Of a DNA stretch of 64,000 bases, positions 21,151 through 34,663 are shown one piece after another (position 1 is the first letter of the stretch; each line of letters opens with the position of its first letter). The stretch is from NCBI GenBank assembly GCA_951812925.1, contig OX638368.1, forward strand, positions 150,522,492 through 150,586,491, written 5' to 3'. The translations under genes were made by a program, and so were the position numbers. The DNA is from Calliopum simillimum (taxonomy: Eukaryota; Arthropoda; Insecta; Diptera; Lauxaniidae). A model generated the notes under the pieces. That model saw only the letters and a list, made by a program, of their open reading frames with translations, was not told the DNA's origin and ran no database searches.

Positions 21151-22733
21151 GGTCAACAGAATCACGAGTTTTTTTTTTTAGTTTCAATAGGAGTGAACTT
21201 ATGGCTAACTTCATTGCTAAGATTTCCTTGTTCTATTATATAACCTCAAAAGAATCAAAAAAACAAAAATTTTTGGGGCATAACATACGTAACCGGATAG
21301 CATTTGGCTTTTGCATCTCCGATTTTTTTGAAACTTTTTTTTCTTATAGTACTATAGTACACTCATTTGGGAGAATAAAATGATGTTACCTGGAATGTTT
21401 TGCGGGACTTAGATTTCGATGTGCTCTTTCAGAATTTCAACTTTGCTACCTTTGAACATGTGACTCACCGTTCATGAGTCACGGTTACTTCTATGTACAC
21501 ATATCGCTTATTTTTTGTAGATCTTGTAATTCTCTACAAATTTGGTCACATTACTTTTTATCGTAGTACTTACCAATTCGAAGATATCCTTAAAAAACCA
21601 GTAATTTCGAAGCCTTAACGGTTATTCAAGAATATTTTTAAGGTCATAAGCCGTTCGAAAAAAAAATGTATACGGTATATAGAAAATTAAATTATCTTTC
21701 AAACGGCATTTTAATTTTGTTTGTACGACTTTTTATTGAAGAGTTATTGCAATTTAAAACGTAAGATATTTTAATATTAACTCATAGATGGTATTTCATA
21801 TCATAACAACTTTTTAAATTGGGTGATCTCCTAAACTAGAAGTCGTACGCAAATACTTTTAACGTACTTTTGTAGGAAATTTCCTGTGCTACAAAATTGG
21901 AGACCAACATTTTTCTGTAAAAGTTAGCATTAGCGATATATTTGCAAAAAACTGATTTTAGCGACCTTTGAGCCTTAATAACTTTTTATGCGCACACGAC
22001 TTTGCAATGGACTTTTCACAGTTTGTGTATCATGCATAAATAAAGACAATTCCGGTGAAAAATTTCCACTGGGAATTTTTTCGCAGAAAATGTCTTATTT
22101 TCCTGGGCTACAAAAACGACAATCATTAGTTTTTCAAAATGCTCATAACTCCGCCAATACTCGGCCAAATCATGTGATTGTTTTTTTTTTTAAGTTTTAT
22201 GTTTTTTAAAAAATTTTTTATAAAAATTTTTTAAATGATTTTTTTATAAAATTTCAACTTTCAAAACTAAATAGAATTTTTTATCGATGATTGTACTCTT
22301 CAATTTTAATAAAAAGAATTCTGGAAAAAAACTTTAATATATTTGACAATTTTTAAGACTATTTTTAGAATAGGCAAACGATGGGTTTTTTTTTTAAATT
22401 TTTTAATTAACAAAAAAGTTGCTGGAAGAAGGTAAAAATGTTCACCAACCCCCACTGAGTTTTTATTTATATGGACATGATCCGATCCTAAATAATAAAT
22501 ATATTACTTTTCTAATAAGAACCTGAAACATCCTGATCCGTTCCTGAAAACTTTAAGGGATCCGGATCGGATCTGCTCAAACGGAGCGGACGTTTATTCA
22601 TCATTGTCGGATCAGAATTCCTGACTCGTTCCTGATCATTCTTTAGGCAAGCCTGATCCGAATCGGATCTCAACCTGAACTTTTTTCTAGTCGGGTAGTT
22701 AGGGAGCTGGTGCCCGAAAAAATTATGTGAATA
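21151..22733. other. No gene seen; repetitive AT-rich DNA
   Basis: Contains phrases such as CTCCTAAACTAGAAG and GATATATTTGCAAAAAACTG at 21825-21960 that recur in altered form at 25205-25370, so a dispersed repeat is likely. 22460-22690 has several near-repeats of CTGATCCG and GGATCGGATC. There is no recognisable coding or RNA gene. Confidence 0.4.
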
Positions 22734-24634
22734 GGGTAAGCTGGGGTACATTTGACTTTGCCATTTTCGGTGTGAACACGCCTTTCGAACCAAAAACCTG
22801 AAATGCAGAAACATAACTAATTAAAGTGGAAGCAACGTAATGAACTTTGGCAGTTCTCTTTCAACTCATCCCGCGCTAATACGCTTTTTTAACTTTTTGT
22901 GTATTTTTTTGTTATTTTCGACATCTTGTTCGTAAGGGTTTTGCAAATAAAGTTGTATTTTTTTTTAAAAGTAAGTATGAAAATTTGGTAGCACTAACCT
23001 TTATAATTAATGGAATAAAAGTGTTTCTTATCAAGGTCAAATAGTTTTAAGTTTAAAATATTTTTGATTCTTCAAGAGATTTTGGGGCACATTTGACTTT
23101 TGCCGAAGGGGCACATTTGACGTTCGTCCAGACATATGTTTGTGTATTTTAGAAGATTTTGTAGTGTTATCTTTTTAAAGATATGGTATACCATTATAAA
23201 ATGAAGACAAACAGACGCGATGGCGATGAAAAAAAGTTAAATACGCTATTTCTAATATCGGAAACCAGATAGAAACTCCGACTTCCGACACAAAATCCAT
23301 CTCATTTGATTTAGATTTTTGAATAGATGCTTTCCAGGTCGTCTACCACTTATATTAATTTGAAAATCTGGATGGATGAATTCCCGAAGTAAACATATTA
23401 CAAAAATCATCATTTATGCGAAGTTTTTAATAATTATCAAATTGATTGGAAGTAAGCCCCATCATGTGAAAGCGTTGCAGATATCTTGACGATGGTGTTA
23501 CCCAAAATCCAGACCAAAGAAATTTCCATCAAACTGGGTCTTAACAAACATTTTATGTTGATGTTTTCATTACGGGTGTTGTTGGAAATTGTACTTTATA
23601 CTTATATATTGTCCTTGGGAAATCTGGCGAAAAATCCAAAAACCCATTTATTTATGTGGGGGATATTGTAGAAGTAATTAGCTACATATACTTGATCAAG
23701 ATCAGTTATTTGAGAAAAGTTTCACCATTAAGTTGGGTTTTTACAGGGTGCTCCATCTCTTATGTCGGTATGTAAACGCTGAATAACTTTCACATTTACC
23801 AACCGATTGATTGCATCAGATATGTTTTGGAAACGTCAATTCAGTACAATTTTTGCTATGGATCGCTTCACACCAAAACAACGCGCTGAAATAGTGACAC
23901 TTTACATCGAAAAGAGTCGTTCCATTGTGTTAACTCAACGTGGATATCGGAAAAATATCGCGGCAAAAAGGCACCATCTGACAATACTATTCGTCGTTTC
24001 CCCCGCGGACTTCTTTTTGTGAGGTTATCTGAAAAGCAAGGTTTACGCCAACCAGCCTCAAACTATTGACGAGCTCAAGGCAAACATTCGTGCTGAAATC
24101 GACGCTATAACACCCGAGATGCTCGGAAAGGCAATGGCAAACGCAGAAAAAAGGAGTCATTTTGTAATTGCTAATAAAGGTGGCCACTTAATTGATATTT
24201 TTTTCAAAAACTAGTCCAAAAAAATTGTAAAGAACCAAACTGAATAAATATATATCACTTATAGAAATCGGTTGTTTTTTCTTAAAGTTATTCAATGTTT
24301 ACATACCGACACAAAAGATGGAGCACCCTGTATACAACCGGAAACGAAGATGTTTGCCTGACACATTCACGCACTAAATACGTATTTGACATCGACTTCT
24401 CACATTTATATATGAAATAAGTCTTCGTACCTGGGGCACATTTGACAAAATGACTTTTTTTGAAAAAATTTATAAAAGGACTATTAATGCAGTTTTTTTT
24501 AAATTTTTTTTTTATGGGTTTTCATCTTAAATAATCAATGTTTCAGAAATAGTAAAGAGTACTAAGATCGTGTAATAATTTTTAAAGATACAGGTCTTTG
24601 AAAATTTAGTGTCAAATGTGCCCCAGTCTCCCCT
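22734..24634. mobile_element. TA-flanked element with iterated GGGGCACATTTGAC motif
   Basis: Left end GGGTAAGCTGGGGTACATTT and right end (inverted) GGGGAGACTGGGGCACATTT are flanked by TA at 22732-22733 and 24635-24636. GGGGCACATTTGAC recurs near 23091, 23109 and 24426. Around 23200 the frame KTNRRDGDEKKL faintly resembles the N-terminus of pogo-type transposases, but stops follow. The element is interrupted by a Tc1/mariner copy at 23744-24330. TA flanks and the weak coding trace suggest a dead Tc1/mariner/pogo-group element; family is uncertain. Confidence 0.6.
23744..24330 (+). mobile_element. Internally deleted Tc1/mariner-type transposon nested in the preceding element
   Basis: Termini CAGGGTGCTCCATCTCTTAT and the matching inverse ending at 24330 are flanked by TA (23742-23743, 24331-24332). 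The plus strand encodes MDRFTPKQRAEIVTLYIEKS and SIVLTQR, a transposase N-terminus starting at 23860, then jumps near 23995 to a C-terminal part containing KSKVYANQPQTIDELKANIR and ending GGHLID. A TGA replaces a Trp-like codon at about 24020. The catalytic core is deleted. At 587 bp it is a typical deletion derivative. Confidence 0.75.
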
Positions 24635-24636
24635 AC

Positions 24637-27600
24637 CGTCAGACAGACTACGATTTTTGTAAAGATTAGAGTAAATCAATGAATAAAAACCATTTTTGCC
24701 ATTTATTTGTGGCTGATTTTTTAAAAGGCGGCTTTTCAAAGATGCAAAAAAATAAAAATGCTGTGGTATGTGATAACATCTTGTCTATCATTTATTTCAA
24801 AAAATTGGAAAAGTTTAAAATATAAGGTAAGAGCAAGCAACAGACGTTTTTTGGGCTGCGTTTTTTGATTATTAACTTTTTTATGAAATTTTATGACCTA
24901 AAAATATAATGTGATTTCATCGTCAGACAGATGACGTTTTTTGTGAAGATAATATTATAAGGAGTAATAAAAACCATTTGTTTATTCCGATAGCGATGCA
25001 AAAAAGAAATGTAATTTTGTAAAAATGTAAAAAAAATATTACTATATTAAGTCATTTCATCGTGCCTGTCGTCAATCAGAATAGTCCCTCGAATGCCCCT
25101 GAGCATAAAAATATAACGGACAGACGCTTAGCAGGCTGATTTTTCAAGGACAGACGCTTTTTGTATATGGCTGGAGTACACTCTGTTATCGAAATGCGAG
25201 CTAGACTAGGTTTGAATTAGGATATCTTCTAAACTATAAGGTTTATGAAAAAAATTTCTTAACATTTTTTGTAGCAAATTTTTAGGGCCATAAAATTTTT
25301 ATAAGAAATTTTTCTGTGAAAATAATCGTTAACGAGATATATGCAAAAAATCGTTTTTTGTGACCTTTGACCTCGAATATATTAACATGTGTTATCAAGT
25401 CTTTATAATGCTAAAATAAATGTCTGTGCAAAAACTCAGCTTTCTAACTTTAATAGTGAAGTAGAAACCTCCATTTTACTTTATTTGCAAGATGTTATGA
25501 CATATGGCAGCATTTTTTTTACATTTTTTAAATTCGATTAAAAACAAAATCAGCGTTCTGGACGTCTGTCGTCTCGAAGACGCGATGTTGTAGCATATCG
25601 TAGCATATTTTTTGTTCAAAATTCGATAAAAAAATCTGCGCGATACACGGTAACCACTTACATTTTCTTAATCATAAGGATGGGAACTACATACCATGTA
25701 AGTATCAGCGACGAAGTTATCACATACCGAAATGCCCACCAGCTCCTTAACTAATATATCGGCACAACATACCAAACCCACCCTCAAACTGTCAGCAAAC
25801 GCCCTTAGTGTATTACTAAAACAACAACGTGTACTTACGTATATGTATGCAGGATATGCGCAGTACAGTAAGGACGGCAAATAACGTTTCTACGAGTTTT
25901 ATATCAGGACAATGACGTTAGGTACAATGTAACTACGTAGTAACAAGGATGCTGTCGTATTTGGCTGAGTACCTGGTATGCAAAGGTTGAATTGAGTTAC
26001 GACGTAACTGTAATGGTTACTTAAAGGAGAGCGAAACGCATACAAGTGTACTTGCTGCTTATGTAACGAAACAAATACGATATTCTGTTTGTTCGAAACA
26101 TTAACGAATTGCATAATAAACTCCCACAATAATGACAAAGAAATATTTAAGTAAAAAATAAAACGCTCAAAGTAAATTTTCATGGGAAAAAGAAATAAAT
26201 GCCAAAAATAAATCCATGTCAAAGAAATCCTACAGAAAACGTATTGCCTGCAATACCACAAAGTTAACAGGGTTGCCATGTTTTTTTTAGAATAACTTAT
26301 TGGCTCCGTTAAAAATATGCCGGAATACTCAAAAGATGTTCCATTTCAAATTATTTCTTAATTTGCAACACTTTGCGAATGCGATGACATTTCAGTTAAA
26401 TCAAAAGACTTTTTCTAAAATTCATAAGAGCTGATAGAAGTACTTGATGCCCACAAAAATTCTATAAATTTCTGGATTCTGCGATAAAATCACTCGGCAA
26501 CAAAATTTTAGCTAATCGGCCAAACACTAACAAAGAAATAATGCTATTAAAATCACTTCAGCTTTCAATATTATGAGTGCTAAAATGACATAAGATATAC
26601 ATTATACATTTTTATGAATTTTTCACGTGAACGAAATATAAATTTCAATTTGTTGGGAAAAATCTTATCATTTCTGGACACAGAACACGTAGAGTTATCA
26701 CACCTAGGCTTAAAAAAAAGTACAGAAGATATTTGAATCGGACAAACATTATTGCATAAAATTCAAAAATTAGTCATACTAAAAAATTCTGACTTGTTTC
26801 GCTGAATTCTGAATAGGCACATCCATTTTTGTCACGTTCATTTCATGTTTTTTTTTTTGCGTGTATTTTGAAACCTGGTATTAAAGTTGGTACTAATTAT
26901 GGTGCTACCTAAGAGCTATAATGCAAAGTAAAAACCATAATAAAAATATGTTTTACTTCCACTTTTTTTGCACTTTAAATGTGTACGACGGTAACGTTCG
27001 TCACCTGCAAAATGCCCATATGGATTTTTCATATACGATCCAATAAGTTTAGAAAAATCTAATACCCTTCGAAAAAAATTGCACATATCATTTTTTGCCA
27101 TTTTAGTACAGATTAGTACGGAATTAAGTGGATATATTTTTATTCGAACTGCAATCCTGGGTATTCATGTTAAACAGCAAAACATCAAACATCGAATCTA
27201 GGTATTTTGTGACAAACCCTTTGTAATAAATGTGCTACTTATTACTGTTGATTGTTTAAAGTAAGTTAAACACAAATGGCAACCCTAACAGTTGAAGGTT
27301 TTCTAACAACCAACCTACTTTTATTTTAGAACATTCAAGGCACATGCAGCTACTGCCTCGTCGTTGCTGTTCGCCTGGTTTTCCTTGGGCGTTACCTTGA
27401 GAAGGGTTAAACAACTGATGGACACGTGTCTATTTTAATATCCTTTTGCCAAAGAAGACACGCCAGCTAAAGAATTACTTATCCGCTTACGGGTTATAAT
27501 TTGTGCTTTACCAGCATTAAGGGTCGGACGTAACAACAGTACCTTAACAGTTGCACCAGCCATGAAAGTCCGTTGTTTAACACTTAGCTACAAGAAGTCC

Positions 27601-28230
27601 TTTTTCTGGCAATTTGCTTTAACACATGCTTGTGTTATACTATCCAATCTTATATTTTGCAGTTAAAAAAAAAAAAAAAATAAAATAAACCAAAATGATA
27701 CCTCATTACATAAAGATAAGCCAGTTCATTTTCATTGTTTGTGCCCACCCAGTGGGAGGTGCAGGCGGTTGTGTTAAATGGGCAACCTTTTTTTATTCAT
27801 CATCAGCTGGGGTTCGTTATTCGCATATTTTCATAGCATTCCCAATAATGTCAGTGGCGTTTACAAAGACATATGAGAGAGGTGCAGCATAACCCTTTTG
27901 ATATTTTAGATCAGTTGCAGATGGACAAAATTTTGTTAATAGAAGGGGTTTTTGAAAATGCACCATACATTACCTCGGAAATAGAGCTTAAGCGACGCTA
28001 TTAAAGTCCTTCCCATCCCAAATTGAAGCTTTTGATTTTCTAAGAATTTTTTTGTTCGAAGCTCCATAAATTGAGCAAAACTAATTATTTTTTCATGTTT
28101 CGACTTCTTTTAGAAAAGAGAATGAAATAAGCTGTCTTTTGTTCCAAAGAAAACAACCGAAAATATTGATTTTATGTTGAGTACCAAGCTTTGACCGACC
28201 ATGCCCAAAATGGCAAAAAATAAAAATCGT
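24637..28230. other. No gene recognised; AT-rich, partly repetitive
   Basis: Phrases built on CAGACG (24645, 24838, 25118, 25160) and on the dispersed repeat of 21825-21960 occur at 24640-25460. 25650-27660 looks less repetitive, with minus-strand open frames at 25668-25880 and 25899-26279 whose products I do not recognise. 27676-27690 is an A tract. Confidence 0.35.
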
Positions 28231-28894
28231 GGGGTAAAGTGGGAAACTTTCAAAAACTTATTAAAACTAACACAAATATTGTAGCAAAGTTTTAATATCT
28301 TCATTGTAAGTCAAAAAAGGTTCATGGGTGTATACCCATGAGAGTAAATGTGAAAAAAAAAGAAAATAATTATGCTGGAAAAAATTGTATGAAAAACTGT
28401 GTTTAAAAATTTGTGAAATTGTAGGTTATTCATCGTTCTCTGAAGACACATCCAAAACCCAGTCAGAATGTGGGCAACAGAAGAAGCTAGTAGTGGGATT
28501 GAATCATTTCAAGTGATATAGGCGTTGACAATCCTTTTTGTTTTGCGAGTAAGCGCACTCGACCAATTTTTCTGTGGTCACCATACATTTACCAATACTC
28601 TCATCAAGTGTAGCAACAAGACGATACAATTTGGACTATGCAATTGGTAATGTTTTGAAACAGCAAGGACCGATTTCTTATATTTTGATTGCTTTCAACA
28701 TTTCAAAGAAATCATCGGGGTCTGGAGTTATATAATTAGTTTCTCGAAATAATTACAAAAAAGGATCAAAATGTTTGAATAAATGCACAACACTTATTTA
28801 GATATACATAGTATATAACGTTGACAAGTGGGGACGGGGAACCGTTAAATAATATTTCACACTTTACCCCATAGAAAATTTCCCTCTTTACCCC
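28231..28894. mobile_element. Probable TA-type element with GGGGTAAAGTGGGAAA motif
   Basis: GGGGTAAAGTGGGAAACTTT at 28231 is matched by the inverse of GGGGTAAAGAGGGAAATTTT ending at 28894, followed by TA (28895-28896). The left flank is GT instead of TA, so the left border is decayed or off by a few bases. The phrase recurs inverted at 28861 (ACTTTACCCC). No coding sequence. Confidence 0.5.
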
Positions 28895-28896
28895 TA

Positions 28897-30581
28897 CACC
28901 ATATTTTGCAAAAAATATGAGCAGCATTATTTCACTCTATGAATCACAAGAGAATCCTTTAGATTTATCAAAATTAAGACTTCATAGAACATTTTAAGTG
29001 TACTTACAATCGGTTCATCTCCAATAACAGTAAAAATATCGATGTCTAAAAACACAGGCCCACAAATAAAAGTACTCTGCGCGAAGGATAAGACCAGCTG
29101 AACTTTATATTTTCGGATCGCTGAATCCGAATATGGTGCAAGAATAGCGAAGTTGGTTCGCGTTTTTTCAGAAATCAACAATAACACTGAAAATTACAGA
29201 TTTTTTGCTGGTTTCTGAAAAAATGCCTTATAGAGTTTTATGATGAACAATTACCTGGTCCTGTTATATAATCTCAAAAATGGTGAAAAAACCATACATG
29301 ATAAAATTTCAGGTTACAATATCTCAAAATCCAAAAATGATAGAGCAATTTCAAGACCAGATTCGGATTCAGCATCAAAAAATACGTTGGACTATATTTG
29401 CTTATATATATTGATCATTAGTGTTTTAGTACGCAAAAATTAAGTTTTTTGATAGAAAGCCAAAAAAATTAAGTAAAAATGCAATATCTCGTAAACAACA
29501 TTAGATAAAGTTTTCAAATTTACAGTTTTTTAATTCAAAATAAGCAGAAAACTTTCTGCATACTAATTTTTTGTATCCGTTATAGTCAAACTTTTTTTGG
29601 TTTTAGTACAGAGCACCATGCTAAAAAATGGGTTTTTCGGCTCTGGTTTGAAAAAGTGCCGTTCACTTTGAAAAAAGGGCTATATATGTTTCATCCTAGA
29701 GTCATTCTACTCATTTTCCCGAAAAAACATTTTGGGTGCAAGCACTTTTTATTTAAAACACGTGGGGAGAGGTGAGTACACATAAGAAGACTATTTAAAA
29801 AACGATTTTAACTATTTAATTGTTTTTCTTTACATAATAATTTATGGAGTTAATCGAATTGTGCAGTGACATTAGACACTGATTTTGGATCCACTTGGAG
29901 TTTGTGTGCGTTAAAATAAAAATGCGGGTCGCGTAAGAACAAAATACCTTTTTTTACAAATTTTTCAAAAAAATCTTAAGCCTCAAGAGTGCATTCAGTA
30001 TATGGATTATGCATTACAGGCGATGAAATTTACCCAAAATTTAGCTTTAAAATTTTACAGTGTGTTCATATTTCAAAACATTCTATATACCTACCTTGTA
30101 TCAGACTCATTTCGAGCATTTTCGAGATCGTAGTACAATAAATTCCATATTATACCGTGATTTGGAGTGGGACGTTAGTGATCTTTGAAACACCATCTTC
30201 AGATTTTCAGGATTAATCATCGAATTTCCAAATTCAACCGGTAATTTTTTGCACTCTGAAAATATATAACCTGTCACTGGTGCTGACACACATCATGACG
30301 AAAGAAAACCACCCCTTGTTGTTGAAACGATTTTTCAACATTTTCAACCGCGCCCTCTACAACTAACACACACACATACGCACAAAATCTCGGCGGCAAA
30401 CATTTAGTTAACGACAGCGCCATAACAAAATTCCACAAATTCCATGCAATTCAATCACCACCATGAAATGCTGTGGAATGCAAAACTGTTGCTGTCATTT
30501 TATGCTGTTCGCCTGTTCCAAAATCTCGGATGGAATTTCCTTTCGTCAGGAAACAACTTTGCACGTGTTATCACAACAATA
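28897..30581. other. No gene seen
   Basis: AT-rich DNA with phrases such as TTACAATATCTCAAAA that belong to dispersed repeats. 30290-30560 is more GC-balanced and appears non-repetitive; it might be unique intergenic DNA. Confidence 0.35.
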
Positions 30582-30860
30582 AATGCAAAAGCAGTCGTCG
30601 TCTGACGAAAAGTAGTGAAACTAATAAGACATGACAACATGGCCCGAAGATTGGTTGGTGTTTGCGCTTACAACTGTCATTTGAACTGTGAATTTGAAAT
30701 TCTCCAGAATTTGATCAAATTCTCCAGCTGATAAGTTAAGGCCATTGAGTTTTATACAACAACCACCTAGATGTAAGACGCAAACCAACCAACCACGTGC
30801 CATGTTGCCATGTCTTATTAGTTTCACTACCTGTCGTTAGATGGCGACTGCTTTTGCATT
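30582..30860. mobile_element. 279-bp hairpin MITE
   Basis: AATGCAAAAGCAGTCG at 30582 and its complement to 30860 begin inverted arms of about 90-100 bp that include GTGAAACTAATAAGACATG and the TTGGTTGGT phrase. The loop is about 90 bp. No clear target duplication is visible. Non-coding; the short frame within it is chance. Confidence 0.55.
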
Positions 30861-31092
30861 CTCAAGTGGAAAAGAAGTGCTTCAAAAACACTTCTGAAGC
30901 GCATTTTTTCACCAGTAATCGCTTTCGCTCCGTAAGAACTATTCTTCCTTTTTAACATTGCATGTCGTAGGATGTAAGCGCGCTTAAGCTTACCGCAGCC
31001 TAACTTCGAAAGGCCTTTTGAAGCCCTTATATGAAATGCTGTGGTAAACGATTTTCAATAAAAAGAAAAATAAAAAAAAAAATAACTGGCTT

Positions 31093-31192
31093 CACCAGGA
31101 TTTGAATCCACGACCGTCCGTGTGATAGATAGAAACATATAATTTTTACTTACATTTACCAACTCGTTAGACCGCTACACCATCGCCCGATA
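31093..31192 (-). ncRNA. tRNA-like sequence (pol III box A/B), probably SINE-like or a tRNA relic
   Basis: The minus strand reads GGTGTAGCGGTCTAACGAG (box A-like), then about 35 bases later TCTATCACACGG, GGATTCAAATCC (box B-like) and an oligo-T run. The ends do not pair as a proper acceptor stem, so it is not a working tRNA gene. The unusual block TCTATCACACG also appears in a second tRNA-like patch at 49966-50035. Confidence 0.4.
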
Positions 31193-33769
31193 CTATGAAG
31201 AGGTATTAAATTTATATGTTAAGCAAATGTTGTCCAAACAGAATTTTGACATTGGAAGGATTCCTACAGCATACATAGAATCATTGTGTAATCAGTTTCA
31301 ATTCAATTAAACAAAAGTAAATAAATAAGAGATAAAAAAGAGGAAAATAGAAAAGTGAAATAAAAAAGTGTTGAATAAAAAATATTTTAATAAAAATAAT
31401 AAATAATGCAAAAAATAAAAACAATAAAAATAAAATCACCAGCGCTGGATTCGAACCCATGTTGTTCTTACTTTAGCTTTCCAAAAAATCATTGTGTAAG
31501 TGCATCTTAATTTCTATAGGGAAAAGCGCTTTTGAAGTGCTTGGTTTAAAACGGAATATTTCAGTTCTTTTTAACTTTGAATTGTCTTCATCAAGGTCAT
31601 AGACATATTTGAACCAAACAGTATTACAATACCCACGACTGAGCAGATTATTCAAGAACCGCTTTGAAGTTGTTAAATAGAGGTGAATGATTTGAAATGA
31701 AACTGAAAGCAGAATCGGGTGATAGCCCAGTACAATAGCGCTTATTTTGTGAGAAAATTAAGCTTCTAATTTTCGATTCGAGTCTCACAACTACCAAGTG
31801 AAAAACTATGTTCTACGGCATCCTCTCTAATCGCAAATTTAACTGGCTGTACTTTGAGTGCATAATACTATATTTTGCAATGAAAATTTTCTCAACTATC
31901 GTCATACGTCATGATGTCATTACTTTTTACAGTAGAAAATTGTGCTTTAGGTACGACTACATACTTTATGAACGAAAAAGTATTTCAAAACACATAATTA
32001 TGCAGCGTATTGTAAATGTTGCTACTACTTACAACAACTAAATTGCTATTTCCATCAACGAACTCGACGTACATCACTCTTGTTGCGACTCATCGAGAAT
32101 CAAAATCTTTCCTGGCATATTGTGGAAGTACTCGTGTATGTACCTTCGATACAAAATGGAAAAAGAAAAAAAAAAAAAGATAGAATTTGTCTCATGTTGT
32201 TTAATGACTTGTTGTTGGTTGTGTTGTTGGAATGTCATTAAGTCGTCCAGATGATAGTCGCATGCATCATTCCAATTCCCCAAAGATCCACACTTGTGGT
32301 TGGAAACGATGGCGGTCTTTTCGCTTTGTACTCACAACTGAAGCGTGAACTAATTGAGAGTCGTTGTGCTGACGTTTTACAATGCGATCTAATTTCTAGA
32401 GAGGGTGGTGTTCTTTGCATTATTAATATTTTTGAAATTAAAAAAAAAAAAGAAATGTTTGTATGTTTGTTACTTTGTATAACACACTATGAAGTTGATA
32501 TCAATGTGAACTTTAAAAGTGCTTTTTAGACTACTGGTCCTATCACAATATTGGGGTAACTGGTAATCTAGAATCACAGAGAAATTAGAAGACAGTTTTA
32601 CTGGATTCAGTGTTAAATTAGAGGATCACTAGTAAGCAAAAATTACGTCGAATTTAGTTACATAGTGAACGGCAAGCTGGATAAGGATTAAAGGGATTTG
32701 TTTTAACAATTACTACGGAAACAATGTTCAGTTTCTAAATTACAACGGACGTGGCAAGGATCAACGATGCAGGGTACAGAATACAAAAGCGTCTTGGTGA
32801 AAGAGGCAAGTTGAAATGGTGCACATAAGGAGACATTCACTTTATGCAAATTATGGTGAAGCACTTGTTCGGGACGAAAAAGTTAAAGACGTGAGCATTG
32901 TGACGTAAATTCCAAACGAAACAAGGCAATTCTGCAAATCTATATGTACAGTGAGTTAACTTTTTGATCACATATGAGCAAAAACTTGGTTTTGGTTGGT
33001 TTCTATAAATGTTTTACCTATAGCCTTGGAAAAATTTTGATGAGCTACTCTTTTTCGCCAAAAAAAATTTCGTGTGAGTAGTACCTTTGATTGTGGAAAA
33101 AATTTATCAAATAGTTGACTTTGTACTATGATCTATTAGTTGACACTGAATTTTTCGTTAAATAAATAACAAGAAAACGTGTATGCAATTTTTTCAGTGG
33201 AAAATTAAAATTAACTGATGTTCAAAGAAATTAACTTTTTTTTGCAGCGAGTTGGGATAAAAACTAAGCAAATATCTGTTTTTCTACCGTAATTTTTTTA
33301 AAGAAATTGATGTGCTGAAGCCTCTGTCTTCAGAAGCTAAAATCTGATGTAACTAAAATTAACAAATTGAACCTGGACGGAAGGCACTAGGAGTGAAAAA
33401 CAAACTCTTAAAGAGCGTCGCATCCAACAAACACTTGAGTTTGATAATGATTACATTATGATTTAGAAGTGCATGACTCTGGGCGGAGTGGGGAATGTTA
33501 TAGGGAAATGGGGCAAGGATATCGCAGATATGAGCGTCCAATGGTATAACGACCCTAAATATCCGTCCAGAAAAGCAAAAAAGTGGCTAAACCCAAACAA
33601 TTTTAGAGTTCTTGATTGGATATCACAGTAGATATTATCGACTTCCATACAAAAAAAAAAAGTTCAGATTACCGCCCCCAGTGAGAAAGTTAATATTGAA
33701 AGATTTTTGAGGAAAAAAACATTTTTTTTTCGGCCTCTAAAATCGATGCAGTTCTGTTTTATATATATA
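31193..33769. other. No gene recognised
   Basis: An isolated box B-like phrase GGATTCGAACCC is at about 31447. A mixture of AT-rich and more balanced sequence follows; several 60-90-codon frames (31808-32041, 32251-32529) have no recognisable features. Confidence 0.35.
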
Positions 33770-34661
33770 GAGTAGAACGGGGTAATGTCGTGCAGGGGGT
33801 AATGTCGTGCACTGGCTGTTTTAGCCCAAGGAATTGAATGATTTACCAACTGTTCGTAAGGTAGGGACCTGCTGACCTACTGTGCTTATACATATAATAC
33901 TAGCAATTTTCACCAGTTCGTCTCTACAGAGTAACCTTTTTTTCAAAAAGTACGCTTTCGGGACGATAAAAGTGTTTTTTCATCGGGTCAGAAAAATAAT
34001 TTTCCTTGCGGGAAAAAAAACCAGGTAAGTGTTTTTTGAAACGAAATATCCTACCAAAGAAAAGAAGTATTTGATTTCCAAAAAAATTTTGGGCTTCACC
34101 GAGTTATCGAAGTTGACCTTTAAAACGACCATTGGGGTAATGTCGTGCACATTCACTTACACAAACACAATTTCTCGCAACACAAATGTTGTTACACATG
34201 GATATAGCCAATGAAATTATCTTTCGATCGGATGCTTACTCGTTGCATTCGCTTGAGATGTACGGCTTTACGAGCATGTCAAAGTTGAGTGCACGACATT
34301 TCCCCGTTCTACTCTACACAACATATTATGTACTTCACACTTGTATAATAATGAATAAATACATGATAATGCTAAATCTCCTCTAATAGAACCACTACCT
34401 ATCACACATTTTGGTACCTTTACTATACTCGGAAAACAATTCACGACATAACCCCACAAATTTTGAGGGGGGTAATGTCGTGCACATTTTTTTTTTTCTT
34501 CACTTACACAAACACAATTTCTCGCTACACAAATGTTGTTACACATGGATGTAACCAACAAAATTATCTTTCGATCGGATGCTTACTCATCGCATTCGCT
34601 TGAGATGTACGGCTTTACGAGCATATCAAAGTTGAGTGCACGACATTGCCCCGTTCTACTC
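33770..34661. mobile_element. TA-flanked element with iterated GGTAATGTCGTGCA motif and a duplicated right end
   Basis: GAGTAGAACGGGGTAATGTC at 33770 and its inverse to 34661 are flanked by TA (33768-33769, 34662-34663). The phrase GGTAATGTCGTGCA or its inverse occurs about eight times (for example 33781, 33798, 34135, 34290, 34440, 34470, 34638). A 180-190-bp block is present twice in direct orientation (34137-34314 and 34473-34663), each ending in the full terminal repeat, so the element has two right ends. Non-coding. Confidence 0.65.
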
Positions 34662-34663
34662 TA

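Noticed and set aside
25668..26279. Two minus-strand frames of 70 and 126 codons as host exons
   Set aside because: No domain, no convincing splice sites and no recognisable similarity.
31093..31192. Functional tRNA gene
   Set aside because: Box A/B-like sequences are present, but no acceptor stem pairing or proper anticodon loop can be drawn.
34137..34663. CRISPR-like direct repeats
   Set aside because: Only two long copies ending in a transposon terminus; no short repeat-spacer pattern, and the sequence is eukaryotic.
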